64,000 nt of DNA, from NCBI RefSeq assembly GCF_048564905.1, contig NC_132992.1, positions 31,606,501 to 31,670,500 on the forward strand. Reading direction: 5' to 3'. Below, piece after piece: positions 1-11,841 of the stretch. Numbering within the stretch: the stretch's first letter is position 1; each line of letters begins with the position of its first letter. The stretch is from Vicugna pacos. Lineage: Eukaryota; Chordata; Mammalia; Artiodactyla; Camelidae. The notes under the pieces are model-generated. The model was not told the origin of the DNA and did not search any database. It saw only the letters and a program-made list of their open reading frames with translations. The position numbers and the translations under genes were made by a program.

Positions 1-1310
1 TATATATGTCACATTTTCATTATCCATTTGTCTGTCAATGGACACTGGACACATTTATTTTCATATCTTGGCTATTGTAAATAATGCTTCAAAGAACATG
101 AGAGTGCAGACATTTTTCAGGATAGTGCTTTTGTTTTCTTTGGACAAATACCCAGAACAGGATCATATGGTAGTGCTATTTTTAATTTGTTGAGAAACCT
201 CCATACTATTTCTCATAGTGACTACACCAATTTACTTACCCATTAGCAGTGAACAAGGGTCCCCTTTGCTCCACAACTTCTCCAGCACTTGTAGTATCTT
301 GTCTTTTTGATAATTACCATTGTAATAGGTGTAAGGTGATACCTCATTGTGGTTTTGATTTGTATTTAAGACGATTGGTGGTGTTGAGCTCCTTTTCATG
401 TACCTGTTGGTCATTTGTACATTTTCTTTGGAAAAATATCTGTTCAGATCCTCTGTCCATTTTTTAATCAAATGGGTTTCTTTTTGCTATTGAGTTGTAT
501 GAGTTATTTATATATCTTGGATATGAATCTTTTATCAGATACATGATTTGAAAATGTTTTCTCCTATTCTGTAGGTTACCTTTTCATTATGCTGATCGTT
601 TCTTGGGCTGTGCAGAAGCCTCTTAGTTTGATATAGTCCCACTTATTTATTTTTGCTTTTGTTGCTTACATTTTTGGTGTCAAATCAAAAAAATAATTAC
701 CCAGACTTATGTCAAGGAACTCACCCCTTATGTTTTTTCTATGAGTTTTATAGTTTCAGGTCTTATGATCAAGTCTTTAATCCATCTTTGAGTTGATTTT
801 TAATGGTATAAGACAGGGGTGCTCTTTCACTCCTCTACATGCTGTTGTCTGGTTTTCCCATCGCCATTTATTGAAGAGACCATCCTTTCCCCACTGTATG
901 TCCTTAGCTCCTTCATTGTAAATTAGTTGGCCATATATATGTGGATCTATTTCTGGGCTTTCTGTTCTATTCTATTCTACTGATCTCTGTGTTTGTTTTT
1001 ATGCCAAATCATACTATTCTATTGCTATAACTTGAAATTAGGAAGTGCGATGCTTCTGCTTTACTCTTCGTTCTCAAGATTGCTTTGGATATTTGGGATC
1101 ATTTGTAGTTCTACGTAAATTTTAAGATTTTTTTCTATTCCTCTGAAAAATGTCATTGGCATTTTCATAGGGATTGCATTGAATCTGTAGATTGCTTTGG
1201 GTAGAATGGATATTTTAACATATTAATTCTTCTGATCCATGAGAACTATGTATCTTTCCATTTATTTGTGTCTTCTTCAGTTTCTTTCATCAGTGCCTTA
1301 TAGTTATGGG
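1..1310 (-). mobile_element. L1 LINE 3' part, truncated
   Basis: The + strand reads as the reverse complement of L1 ORF2 end and 3' region, for example 'ttgtggttttgattt' near 345 and the antisense of the 'aaggcactgatgaaagaaa' stretch near 1280-1300. The element runs off the left edge of the window and is 5' truncated at about 1310. It has many changes and looks old and inactive. Subfamily not assigned. Confidence 0.85.
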
Positions 1311-1700
1311 CCCTCTCTTTATGTCTGAAAGATTTCACAAGCACCATGTGGGTTCATGAGTATCAGCCATGGAAAATATCTCTGCCATCCTCCATTACTA
1401 TCATGACAGCACTGGGCCATCCAAAACTCAGTCTGAGGCAATTAGTCTGACTCCAAAGACTCATGGACTTGAATTCCAAGTCTGAGATATTTTTAAAAAA
1501 CTGATTTCTCAGTGAGGTAACTTGGCACTCTACTTTTTTATGATGTCTAATTTCTGTGGTCTCTAGGAATAATACATTGTCATAGATTTGGGAAGGTAAA
1601 AACATATTGGGAAGATGGAAGTTTGGATATATCTCAGAAAATAAAAGAACACCCTAATTAGTTCTCCGTGGAACCTTGGGACCTTTTGTTCCGCACCTTC
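1311..1700. other. Intergenic, nothing recognised
   Basis: AT-rich flank between the L1 fragment and the upstream region of the first V gene. The short antisense frames here have no recognisable product. Confidence 0.5.
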
Positions 1701-1714
1701 CCTCCAGAGGGCGA
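1701..1714 (+). promoter_or_regulatory. CTCF-like motif upstream of TRAV8
   Basis: CCTCCAGAGGGCGA fits the CTCF core pattern CCASYAGRKGGCRS at 12 of 14 positions (A to T at position 3, last base A). It lies 263 bp before the TRAV8 start codon and points the same way as the gene. Binding is inferred from sequence only. Confidence 0.5.
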
Positions 1715-1963
1715 TGCTGCACAAACTTAAAGATCTTACTGATCTTCATCCTCTCAGTCCCTCCTCCTGCAGCTGACTGAGTTCTTCGCACAGAGAAGAA
1801 ACAGACATCAGAAACCTCCAGGCTCATCTCAGCAGCTTTTGTGATTTTATCTAACAAGGAACTTATCCAGCGCAACGTTCCCCACACTTATTTACTGCCA
1901 CTTTCCTGTCTGCTCAGAGGAGGTCTTTCAGAAAAGACCTCACAACCTTTCCACCGCTCAGCC

Positions 1964-2413
1964 ATGCTCCTGTTGCTCATCTCAGTACTGGGGATGACAT
2001 TTACCCTGAGTGAGTAAAATTTCGTAGTGGTTTTCAGTTCTACAGACTCTTACTACAAATACTCAATTTTCATAGTGATGTCTACATTGTTTTCATTGAC
2101 ATAATATTGCTTTTGCAGGAGATGCCCGAGCCCAGACAGTGACCCAGCCTGATGACCATGTTTTGATCTCTGAAAAAGCCTCACTGGAGCTGAGGTGCAA
2201 CTATTCCTATGGTGCAAGCGTGTATCTCTTCTGGTACGTCCAGTACCCCTGCCATGGACTCCAGCTTCTCCTCAAGTACTTTTCAGGGGACCCTTTGGTT
2301 CAAGGCATTAAAGGCTTTGAGGCTGAATTTAAAAGAAGTGAATCTTCCTTCAACCTTAGGAAATCCTCAGTCCATTGGAGTGACTCAGCTGAGTACTTCT
2401 GTGCTGTGAGTGA
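1964..2413 (+). CDS. TRAV8: T-cell receptor alpha V segment, TRAV8 subgroup
   Basis: Germline V segment encoding the variable domain of the TCR alpha chain. Leader exon 1964-2009 (starts [10 protein letters not shown]) is followed by an intron with GTGAGT donor at 2010 and CAG acceptor at 2118. The V exon is 2119-2413, reading [11 protein letters not shown] after splicing. First Cys is in LELRCNYSY, the conserved Trp in LFWYVQYP, and the second Cys in [10 protein letters not shown] just before the recombination signal. Leader and framework resemble human TRAV8-1 closely ([22 protein letters not shown]). No stop or frameshift was seen, so it appears functional. FR2 reads YPCHGLQ where YPGQ-LQ is usual, adding an unpaired Cys. 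It is the only TRAV8 in the window and lies outside the 13-14-9 cassettes. Reading continues past 2413 only because the gene is unrearranged. Confidence 0.95.
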
Positions 2414-2452
2414 CACAGTGTTTGGTACTGCAGGAGAAGCTGAACACAAACC
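2414..2452 (+). other. TRAV8 recombination signal (23-RSS)
   Basis: Heptamer CACAGTG (2414-2420, consensus), 23-bp spacer, nonamer ACACAAACC (2444-2452). This is the signal cut by RAG1/RAG2 when the V segment joins to a J (12-RSS) segment. Confidence 0.95.
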
Positions 2453-2794
2453 ACTCATGGCAGTGGAGTTCTTAAAGACTCAAGGTCTCTCCCTGTTGTA
2501 TTTTAAAAGATCTCTTGCTCTATGATGACAAGTGAGGCAAAGAGAGCTGAGCAGACCCAGGTACTTTTGTATAAATCTACAATTCCAAGTCCGATACTTT
2601 TTATTTCAGAAACTTTTTGCTTTCTGTAGAAACCGCATAATAATAAAAAAGATTCTAAAATGATGTCCTTATCACATAATAATAAGATGCTTAAGGACTT
2701 GCCTTCAGGTTGACTGCTTTAAGGGGTTGACTATTTGGGTTTTCATTTATCATTTTATGTCTCAACCAACACAGAAAACAAAAGATGAACTCCT
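2453..2794. other. Intergenic, nothing recognised
   Basis: AT-rich 3' flank of TRAV8 up to the next L1. No coding or RNA feature was recognised. Confidence 0.5.
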
Positions 2795-3642
2795 TAAGAA
2801 AGCTGGACAGTCACATGTAAATCAATGAAATTAGAACACTCCCTCACATCATGCAAAAATAAACTAAAAATGGTTTGAATACATAATCATAAGACAGGAC
2901 ACCGTAAGTCTTCTGGAAGAGAACATAGCAAAAACATTCTCTGACATAAATCATAGCATTGTTTTCCTAGGCCAGTCTACCAAGGCAATAGAACTAAAAG
3001 CGAAAATAAGTGGGACCTAACCAAACTTATAATCTTTTGCACAGCAAAGGAAACCATAAACAAAATGAAAAGACAGCCTACAGAATGGGAGAATATATTT
3101 GCAAAAGATGAGACTGACAAGGGCTTAATTTCCAGAATATACAAACAGCTCACACAACTCAATAAGAAAAAAATGAAACAATCCAATCAAAAAATGGGCA
3201 GAAGACCTAAATAGACATTTCTCCAATGAAGACATACAGATGACCAATAAGCACATGAAAAGGTGCTCAATATCGCTAATTATTAGGGAAATCCACATCA
3301 AAACTACAATAAGGTATCACCTCACACCAGTCAGAATGGCCATCACTAAAAAGTCCACAAACAATAAATGCTGAAGATGGTGTGGAGAAAAGGGAACCCT
3401 CCTACACTGCTGGTGGGAATGTAATTTGGTACAGTCACTACTGAAAACAGTATGGAGATGCCTTAAAAAACTGAAAATAGCCTTACTCTATGATCCAGCA
3501 ATCCCATTCTTGGGCATATATACAGATAAAACTCTAATTCGAAAAGATACTTGCACCCCAATGTTCATAGCAGCACTATTTACAAGCAACCTAATTGTAC
3601 ATCAACAGACAAATGGATAAAGACACACACACACACATATAT

Positions 3643-3677
<35 letters not shown>

Positions 3678-4137
3678 ATGGAATACTAGTCAGCCATAAA
3701 AAGAATGAAATAATAACATTTCTAGCAACATGGATGGACCTAGAGATTATCATACTAAGTGAAGTAAGTCAGACAGTGAAAGACAAATACCGTATCACAT
3801 CACTTATATATGGAACCTAAAAAATATGATACAAATGAACTTATTTACAAAATGGAAACAGACTCACAGACATAGACAACAAACTATGTTTACCAAAGGG
3901 TAAACTGTGCAGTGGAATAAATTAGGAGCTTGGGATTAGCAGATACAAACTATTATATATAAGGCAGTTAAACAACAAGGTCATAGTGTATAGCACAGGG
4001 AACTATTTTTAATATCTTATACTAACATATAATGAAAAATAATATGAAAAAATATATATAACTGAATCACTATGCTGTACACCAGAAACCAACAAAACAT
4101 TGTAAATCAATTATACTTCAATAAAATTTTTTTTAAA
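2795..4137 (+). mobile_element. L1 LINE, 5'-truncated, sense
   Basis: Contains the last part of ORF2 (for example 'aatgggcagaagacctaaatag' region near 3195 and 'tcaaaactacaataaggtatc' near 3298) and the 3' UTR, ending in an A-rich tail near 4120-4137. Reading frames are interrupted. A simple repeat at 3622-3677 lies inside it. Confidence 0.9.
3622..3677. repeat. (AC)n/(ACAT)n microsatellite
   Basis: Alternating AC and ACAT units inside the L1 3' region. Confidence 0.95.
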
Positions 4138-4380
4138 AGAAGACAAAATCCTCATATTCTCTCTTTGCAAGTTTGCCTTCTTGTCTACTTGATCATTCAC
4201 AGACAATTCTCTTGAATTTTTTTTCCCCTGAGTCTCATTGTGTTGGTCATAATGTGTTAGAATATTTTCTCTGAGTGCCTCATTTAGGAGAGATTCTGAA
4301 AAATTATTGGTCAACAGTAAGAGATTGAGTAAAATCTTGAAGGGCTTAGAAAACTGATATGGTCGTGTAGTTCTTGCAAA
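4138..4380. other. Intergenic, nothing recognised
   Basis: Short stretch between two L1 3' ends with no recognised feature. Confidence 0.4.
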
Positions 4381-4381
4381 T

Positions 4382-4712
4382 ATTATGATATCACTTATAT
4401 GTGGAATCTAAAGAATAATACAAATGAACTTATTTACAAAACAGGAACAGAGTCACAGACTTAGAAAACAAACTCATGGTTATCAAAGGGGCAGGGGAAG
4501 ATAAACTAGGAGTATAGGAATAACAGGTACACGCTACTATACGTAAAATAGATAAACAAGGATTCACTGGGAACTATATTCAACATCTTGTAATAACCTA
4601 TAATGGAAAAGATTTAGTAAAAAAGAATATATCACATATATATATATATAATTTTACTGTACACCTGAAACTAACACAATATTGTAAATCAACTATACTT
4701 CAATAAAAAAGA
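4382..4712 (+). mobile_element. L1 3' UTR fragment
   Basis: Nearly repeats the 3' end of the preceding L1: 'cacttatatgtggaatcta' at the left end and 'caactatacttcaataaa' at the right, ending in an A-rich tail. It is a short, 5'-truncated insertion. Confidence 0.85.
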
Positions 4713-4960
4713 AAATAGGATGGTGGTAGCCAGGGGCTGGGGAGAGGAGGAATGGGGAGTTGTTGCATAATGGGTACAGAGTTTCAGTTTTGCAAGATGA
4801 AAGGGTTCTGGGGATGGATGGTGGTGATGGTTGCCCAATGATGTGAATGTACCCAAAGCCATTAAACTGTATGCTTAAAAGTGGTTAAAATGGTAAGATT
4901 TACCTTATGTGCATTTCATCACAGTTAGAAATAAAAATAAAATAAAAATTTAAACATTTA
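4713..4960 (+). mobile_element. L1-like 3' end, older family
   Basis: Begins 'ggatggtggtagccaggggc' and ends in A-rich 'aaataaaaataaaataaaa'. The pattern (ggttctggggatggatggtgg, aactgtatgcttaaaa) is that of old mammalian L1 3' ends. Subfamily assignment is tentative. Confidence 0.6.
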
Positions 4961-7519
4961 AAAAAGAACAGTACAGAAGGAGAATAAAGATTTAGAATTC
5001 ATCAGTGTTTGTCCAAAGACTTTTTCTTAGTTATAAAAGTGGCTTCCTATTCCTCTGGTATCTTAAATTTACATCAGAGGGTTACCTGACCCAGTGTAAA
5101 TTTGTGTATAAACTCTTTGTCTAGGATGGAAAGAATGTTATAAGGAGTTTTTATAGTCCTTGTGTTCTTGAAGACTTGGGACATAACAAATACTCTGGAG
5201 AAAGAGGAGATGAGTGGGGGAGGTTTCTAGCTTCTATTTGGCTTATACTATAATGTATAAGAAAATAAGTGCATAGGAACTCTCAAAATACAAAGGGAAT
5301 GAGTAGACTGACCAGCGGTACATCCTAGATAAATGGTGAATCAGAAATAACAGTAATTTTAGGACAATCTGACATGGTTATAAGTAATAAGTGGGTTAAA
5401 TAATTGCTGGATGGGTATAAGGAAAGTAAATGGGGGGTGTTGGAGACAGAAAATTATGAATAAGAAACGTATGCTCATTTAATGCTCCTCTCCCTCCCTT
5501 CCTTTCTATTTTTGGAACACTCTCTTCTACCTCTATTTCTAGATGACTCACTGTCATTGGTTCAACCACATTGCCCATAAGGGCCATGAGGGAGGTACTT
5601 TATGCATAAGGAGAAGTGTCTTTTGATTCTGAACTCAAGCTGAGTTTGAAGGAAAAGTAAGTTCTACACTAAAGACCCCAAGCAGCTGGGAGATTGTCCC
5701 CCAACCTCCCAACCCTAACTCTGCCTGAGAAATCATAGTAGTCTTCCTCCCTCCCGCGGTCCCTCGCTCTCTTCCTCTGCCCCTCTCTTCCTTCCTTTTT
5801 TCTGTTTATTAATCATTCATTATTATTTGTATGATTATATGATTTTTTGAGAAAGTTTCTACCATAAAGAATTATAGTAAGAATAAAGTGGAAATCCTGA
5901 GCTATTTTATCCATGAAATTAATAGCTCTAATTTTTCATGTAATTAACAGCTCTCATTTTTCATGTAATTAACTTGTCTTACCACACACTCCATCAGTCA
6001 AAGCCCTGGTTGAAAGACGGAATAGCTTACTGAAGGCGGTGCCATTTGTAGAAAACACTCTGACAGGATAGGGCTGGGTTTAACAGGATTCAGCATGTGC
6101 TTTGAATCAGAGACCATTATATGTCAGTCTCCCACATATCCAGAACACATGGGTCACGGAATCAAAAGGCAGATGTGGGAGTGGCCCCTGTCCCTATTTC
6201 ACATAATTACCCATTCCCATCCTGGCAACTTTATGCTGTGTTGATCTGGAGATCTTAGTCCCCAAGTGAAGAATTCTTTCACCAGAGGTAAAAAAAAAAA
6301 AAAAGGCTCCAGTCCATGGACAATGAGATTAACTCCTGGACATTTTGGCCTCTGTAAACATTGAACCAACATGAAAGGAAAAATCTGTTGGCCGGAGTGA
6401 TTGATGCTGATTAACGAGACGATACTGAGTTACTTTTACACAATGGAAGCAAAGGACGCCTCTTAGTAATTTCATGTTCAGTGGTAAAGCTTAATGGGAA
6501 ACTTCAGCCACCAAAACTAAAACAGAACAATTGAAAACTCAGATCTTTCTGGTATAAAGGTTTGGGTTACTCAACCAGGCAAAGAACACAGACCAGGCAA
6601 GGTTTTGGCTGAAGGCAAGAGAAATACGGAGTAAGAATGAAGGAAACCATAGCTATAAATTACAGCCTTGTGACCAATTTTACCAATAAAAGTAGTACTT
6701 TTACATATTTTCTGTTTGCTTGATATATATATATTAAACATTTTCTTCTCTCCTCATTTTTATTTTCTATGCAAGTTATTGGAAATTAACTTAACAATTT
6801 AGTCTGCAGGTAACAGGATTTTCAGAGAGACTGAATTTGAAAAGTTATTAATGTAATGGGTGATGTACTATTGCAACTGGGAATCTCCTCATTTTGAGGA
6901 AAGTGTGAGACATTCTTCTCTTATAGGAAAGATAGCTGCATCTTGAAAAAGGTAGAAATATAAAGCTATTTTGTTTCTATACATGTTTCTTTCTTTCTTT
7001 TTTTCTATACGTGTTTCAAATGTGTGTAGAGGTTGCATATAGAAGCTGAGCATCCAAAGGGGTGGATCGATTTACTGACTCAGCTCAAAATTCACCTTTT
7101 GCTTGTTCTATGAAAATAGATACGGGTCCTTCAACTATTTCCCTTTGTCAGTTGGCACAATGTTAAACTTTGTCAGTGAAGAGTACAGGAGGAAAGGGCT
7201 TTGCTTCTGGGTCTCTGTGTGCCCTCTTGGCAGGACCCTGCAGCACGGGAGGCTTCTCGGGAGACCAGCCCATGCAGTGCCCCTGTAACGGTTCCTGCAG
7301 TGCAGTGACAAGCAGCACCCAGAGGGTGGCGTCTTCCCCCAGGATCATTTTAGGTGGTTTTGTAGAAGAGTGCCTTCAGTGAGATGGCTCCCTGTGAACA
7401 TCTTTTTCCAGCACTGGAGAGGGTGCTAGAGGGTGGATTTCTAGCAAGTTCCACTCTAACAGCACTACAGTGACTTCTCTGCCATCCAGTGAGCTCCAGC
7501 TGCGTTTTCTTCAAAAGGT
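4961..7519. other. Intergenic, no gene recognised
   Basis: About 2.5 kb between TRAV8 and the first SINE. It contains a near-perfect two-copy repeat of about 24 bp around 5923-5971 (core 'tttttcatgtaattaac'), an A run near 6290-6304 and a short TTTC tract near 6989. Frames at 5396-5587 and 7103-7382 have no recognisable product. The stretch 7390-7519 resembles an old dispersed repeat, but no family was assigned. Confidence 0.45.
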
Positions 7520-7676
7520 CTGGAATTTGCTTTCTTTTTTGTTTTATGAGGGGGAGGTAATCATGTTTATTTATTTCTGTTTGGAGGAGATACTGGAGAT
7601 CGAACCCAAGACCTCGTGCATGCTAAGCATGCACTCTACCACTTGAGCTATACCCTCCCCCTGGAATTTGATTTCT
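7520..7676 (-). mobile_element. Vic-1-type tRNA-Ala SINE with target-site duplication
   Basis: On the minus strand it begins with the tRNA-like head (box A type TAGCTCAAGTGG, then TGCTTAGCATGCACGAGG and a box B type GGGTTCGATC) and ends in an A-rich tail, which shows as T-rich sequence at the left. Element 7536-7660. Flanks 'ctggaatttgctttct' (7520-7535) and 'ctggaatttgatttct' (7661-7676) form a 16-bp target-site duplication with one mismatch. The family is known from camelids. Confidence 0.9.
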
Positions 7677-8190
7677 TGATGAGGACAATTGCCTCTCCTT
7701 GGAGTTGAAGCTTAATTTAAATGACACACATACATAATATCCTATTCTCTGGGTTGAAAAAGTTTTAATGTAATTACACATCCTAAAACTTTGATATATT
7801 TGTTCTTACATGGTAAGTGCTATACAGTAATTGTAAGCAATTTATAGATAATTGTTGGGGCAAGTTATGAAGATCTATAAGCCATGTCATTGTAATGTTT
7901 TCTAATTAGTTATTCCAGAAGCTTTTTAAATTTAAGATTTAGAGGCACTTTACTATAAAAGAATAATAAAATATAGGAAAGCTTATTTGGTAACTTAAGA
8001 AGAAAATTCCACTATTTTACTATTTAATATCAGATGCACAACACATTCAGTACAATTTTCCAATCTTTTTAGCACATTAAAAAAGTTGTCAGGATAATTA
8101 GACTTCCACACACAATTCCTTTGGGGACATCTAAGACAAAGACACTTTTATTTAGGAACCAAATACACTAAGACATTGGAATAAAAGATA
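7677..8190. other. Intergenic, partly duplicated
   Basis: AT-rich. From about 8098 ('acttccacacacaattcc') it begins to align with 48965 onward, the left part of the TRAV22 duplication unit. No gene was seen. Confidence 0.5.
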
Positions 8191-8191
8191 A

Positions 8192-8632
8192 AAACCGACA
8201 ACACAATGCCATTTGCAGCAACATGGATGCTCCTGGAGAATGTCATTCTAAGTGAAGTAAGCCAGAAAGAGAAAGAAAAATACCATATAAGATTGCTCAT
8301 ATGTGGAATCTAAAAACAAAACAAAACATAAATACAAAACAGAAACAGACTCATAGACATAGAATACAAACTTGTGGTTGCCAAGGGGATGGGGGGTGGG
8401 AAGGGATAGACTGGGATTTCAAAATGTAGAATAGATAAACAAGATTATACTGTATAGCACAGGGAAATATATACAAGATCTTATGGTAGCTCACAAAGAA
8501 AAAAATGTGACAATGAATATATATATGTTCACCTATAACTGAAAAATTGTGTTCTACACTGAAATTTGACATAACATTGTAAAATGATTATAAATCAATA
8601 AAACATGTTAAAAATAAATAAATAAATAAACA
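8192..8632 (+). mobile_element. L1 3' end, sense
   Basis: 'gccatttgcagcaacatgga' at the left and 'aatcaataaaacatg' plus an (AAAT)n tail at the right. Absent from the matching place of the duplicate near 49020, so it probably inserted after the TRAV22 unit was duplicated. Confidence 0.85.
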
Positions 8633-8665
8633 TTGGCCTAAAAGGTAGATTGCTATAATGTTTAA

Positions 8666-8691
8666 GATATATATATATATATGTATATATA
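8666..8691. repeat. (AT)n microsatellite
   Basis: Run of AT dinucleotides with one interruption. Confidence 0.9.
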
Positions 8692-8759
8692 CATGTAGTT
8701 ATGACTTAAAGTTGCTTTTTTGTGACATTTCATATAATAGGATACTAAAATTGACTCTT

Positions 8760-9062
8760 GTGTTAGTTTTCTAAGGCTGTCATAACAAAATACCTTAGAC
8801 TGGGTGGCTTAAAAGCAAAAACTATTTTCGCACAGTTCTGGATACTACAAATCCAAGATTAAAGTGTTGGCTGGTTAGTTTCTTTGCAGGCTCTCTCTTT
8901 GGCTTGTAGAAGACCAGTTACATGGACTAGGACCCACCCAAGTGACCTCATTTTACCTTAAGACTTCTTTAAAGGCCCTCTGTCCAGATACAGTCACATT
9001 CTAAGCACTGTGTCTAGGCCTTCAACATACGAGTTGGGGAAGGGCACGATTCAGCCAACAAT
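8760..9062 (+). repeat. Interspersed repeat, family not assigned
   Basis: Resembles a widespread mammalian repeat ('ttctaaggctgtcataacaa', 'ctgggtggcttaaa', 'cagtcacattctaag'). Absent from the corresponding duplicate near 49145. I could not name the family. The segment at 20205-20530 appears related (shared 'tggtggcttaaa', 'ggttctagaag'). Confidence 0.55.
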
Positions 9063-9544
9063 AATCCTGTAAGTGAACAAATGTGGAGTTCATAAACAAG
9101 ACAGTTGAGGCCTTCCTTGATTACACTTCTTCCTAATTTCTGGTGTACAGAATGATTATGTATAATTTTGAGGGTGAGGTTTCCCAACTTATCTTAATGT
9201 ATTTTTAGAGGAACTTGAAATGTACTTTTATAAATAGTCCCTTAAAACTGTTACTCATATTCCTCTTAATGTTAAAGTTAATAAAAGTCACAAAAGCCAT
9301 CATGGATAAAAAAGGTTTATCCATATTCTACTCTATTCCTCTCACCAAAAAAGGGGACAAGAGAAAACAACCTCTTTCTTTGTAAGATTTTGTTCAACCA
9401 TACCAAGTAAAACTATTTCTCACTCCCCTGGGGTCATGTAGCATTTAGTTTACACTCCTCTTAGCATACTATTCTTTGACTCTGTTATGGTTATCTATAC
9501 TTTTGTCTTCCTCAGGGGACTATATAAACCACTGTCTCATCCCC
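9063..9544. other. Duplicated flank without genes
   Basis: Part of the TRAV22 duplication unit, matching about 49150-49320 and 50860-51120. No gene was seen. Confidence 0.5.
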
Positions 9545-9815
9545 CCCCTTTTTTTTTAACATTTTTTTATTGATTTATAATCATTTTACAATGTTGTGTC
9601 AAATTCCAATGTTCAGCACAATTTTTCAGTCATACATGGACATATACACTCATTGTCATATTTTTTTCTCTGTGAGCTACCATAAGATCTTGTGTATATT
9701 TCCCTGTGCTATACAGTATAATCTTGTTTATCTATTCTACAATTTTGAAATCCTAGTCTATCCCTTCCCACCCTCCGCCCCGCTGGCAACCACAAGTCTG
9801 TATTCTCTGTCTATG
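9545..9815 (-). mobile_element. L1 3' end, antisense, with 13-bp target-site duplication
   Basis: Starts with a poly-T stretch and carries the reverse complement of the L1 3' UTR seen at about 8340-8600. Flanks 'actgtctcatccc' at 9531-9543 and 9816-9828 are a perfect 13-bp duplication, indicating a fairly recent insertion. Absent from copy 2 of the unit near 51150. Confidence 0.9.
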
Positions 9816-9828
9816 ACTGTCTCATCCC

Positions 9829-10904
9829 TTTTGCATTTTCTTGAGATCTAATAAATTACCTCATTTATAATAAAACCTCAGTACGTATTTATGTATTTAT
9901 TTTGAACTAAGTAAAAGAAATTGCAGAAGATGAGAATTGACCAGTTATTTTATGACGCTAATTCCATTTTAAAAGGAGGACTTGGTTCACTTTAAATCCC
10001 CGTTTAAACTGGGCAGTTACTTAATTTTCTGACCATCTTCATTTCCTTCATCAGGAAGCATGGAGTGATTGGGGCTGGGGACAAGTGACTGGTGAGTAAA
10101 TTGGTCTGAAGTGGACGTTGTTGATGGTTTCCCTCCACCAGGGGGCACTGTAGGCTTTACAAGAAGTAAAGACTTTTTCTGATGGTCCCCGAAGGTTGAA
10201 CAGTAAAGAGAGGAGACCAGAGAGCCAGGAAGCAGTCAGATTACAGATAGCAAAGGTGGGGAGAGGGAAACAGCGTTTGTGTAAAGTTCATCTCGGGTTT
10301 CAGCTCTGCCATTCCACACAAATTTCAGAAATCTGCAGCCCATACCTCCATAAATCACTGTGAGGATGATTCTCTGGGCAGAGGTAGAGGAACAGGGATA
10401 TTACAGAGCATTGTGAGCGTGGAAGCACAACAAAAAACCCTCTCCATTCCCTGTTTTCAATTTAAAAATTTTTATGACTAAAATCCCCAAATCCATGGAC
10501 CTAGAAATGTTTCATATATCCCCCCAGAGACTTGAAGGAACAAGAATACTTGGGAGCAAAGAAGAGATGAAAAAGTAAGAAACACAAATAGAAGGAGGAA
10601 AGAGCAGGGACAATATTTAATTTGACCAGTAATAAGTGGTCTGATCAAATCCGCTGTGTGGGTCAGCAGGGTGCCCACCAGTTGGACAGGAGGAGGGGAG
10701 AGGTGGAAATTAAGTCAGAATGCACATTATTATACATATATCCTGCTTTCTTTTAACCCACTAAACTCTTACTGGAATCATTCTCTGTGTAGATGGTGGC
10801 CATATATACTGAGTTTCTCCAACTCTCCTAAATTCAAGAAAATGTATTTACTTCTTTATTACATAATGCATGAATCAGATAGTTTTCCTCTTATCAGGAT
10901 TTTC
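9829..10904. other. Upstream flank of TRAV22, duplicated
   Basis: Matches about 51165-52255. It holds the CTCF-type site at 10135-10148. No gene was recognised. Antisense frames with hydrophobic stretches (about 10478-10678) are discussed in the findings. Confidence 0.5.
10135..10148 (+). promoter_or_regulatory. CTCF motif upstream of TRAV22 copy 1
   Basis: CCACCAGGGGGCAC matches CCASYAGRKGGCRS at every position. It lies about 1.7 kb before the TRAV22 start, in the orientation of the gene. The same site is kept at 51473-51486 in the duplicate. Confidence 0.7.
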
Positions 10905-11405
10905 ATATAACTAATTTTTTAAAATGAAATATAGCATTGTATTACTCTCAGGTGTATGACACAATGATTAGATATTCATATATTATGAAATGATCACCAC
11001 AATAAGTCTAGTTAACATCTGTCATCATATATGGCTGCAAAATTTTATTTTATAATGAAGACTTTTAAGATCTACCCTCTTAGCAACTTTCAAATATACA
11101 ATGTAGCATTATTAACTATAGTCATCACTCTGTACATTATAGCCCCATGACATTTATTTTATATCTGGAAGTTCATATGTTTTGACCCCTTCACCTATTT
11201 TGTCTCCATCCCACATCCCTGCCTCTAGCGAGCCATTAATTTGTTCTCTGTATCTGTGAGTTTAATTTTTTTTAATTCCACATATAAGTGAGGTTATATT
11301 GATATTTGTCTTTTTCTGTCAGACTTATTTCACTTAGCATAAAGCCCTCATTCATGCTGTTGCAAATGGCAGTATTTTATTCTTTTTTAAGGCTGAGTAG
11401 TCAGG
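10905..11405 (-). mobile_element. L1 3' end, antisense
   Basis: Antisense L1 3' pattern: 'atcaccacaataagtctagt', 'cttatttcacttagcataaa', 'ttgcaaatggcagtatttta', ending in 'aaggctgagtag'. The duplicate near 52255 lacks it. Confidence 0.8.
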
Positions 11406-11841
11406 AAACTGAATTCTTAAATGCTCTATCACTCTATGCAATTTGGGAAATGGGGTCACTCTTCTTATGATTATTCAAGGCTCTACTTAAACAGTTGAGG
11501 CACTGATCCTTATTAGAAGTATCATCCACTCTTTCTCACACTTGCTCCCACAAACTTCTCTTACATAAAGTGTTTTAAAAAATGCTTTATATCTTCATAT
11601 ATACCTTGTATGTTCATATACCTTCTGCACTGTGGAACTGCACTTCTGGAGAGGTTGCTGCCATTCTCACTGAGCTGCTGTGGGTGGGGCTTCCTGTTAA
11701 GTGAATGGCAGAGCTAAGATGAGATTGGTGCTCGGGGATTTTGGTAGAACACACTGCCTGTAAGAACAAAAATTCTCTGGACCCAAGACTCTACCCCCTC
11801 CAGAGTAGGGGCAAAGGCACCCAGGAACTGGGCAGGAAGCC

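Noticed and set aside
3426-3820. Frames within the L1 at 2795-4137 as cellular genes
   Set aside because: They are pieces of L1 ORF2 and 3' UTR with a microsatellite.
10330-10440. Possible relic of a V exon end ('ggatattac' followed by 'agcattgtgagc'; in the duplicate near 51730 'tattactgtgcattgtgag')
   Set aside because: It resembles Y-Y-C-A only over a few codons, with no framework sequence before it and no recombination signal at the right distance after it.
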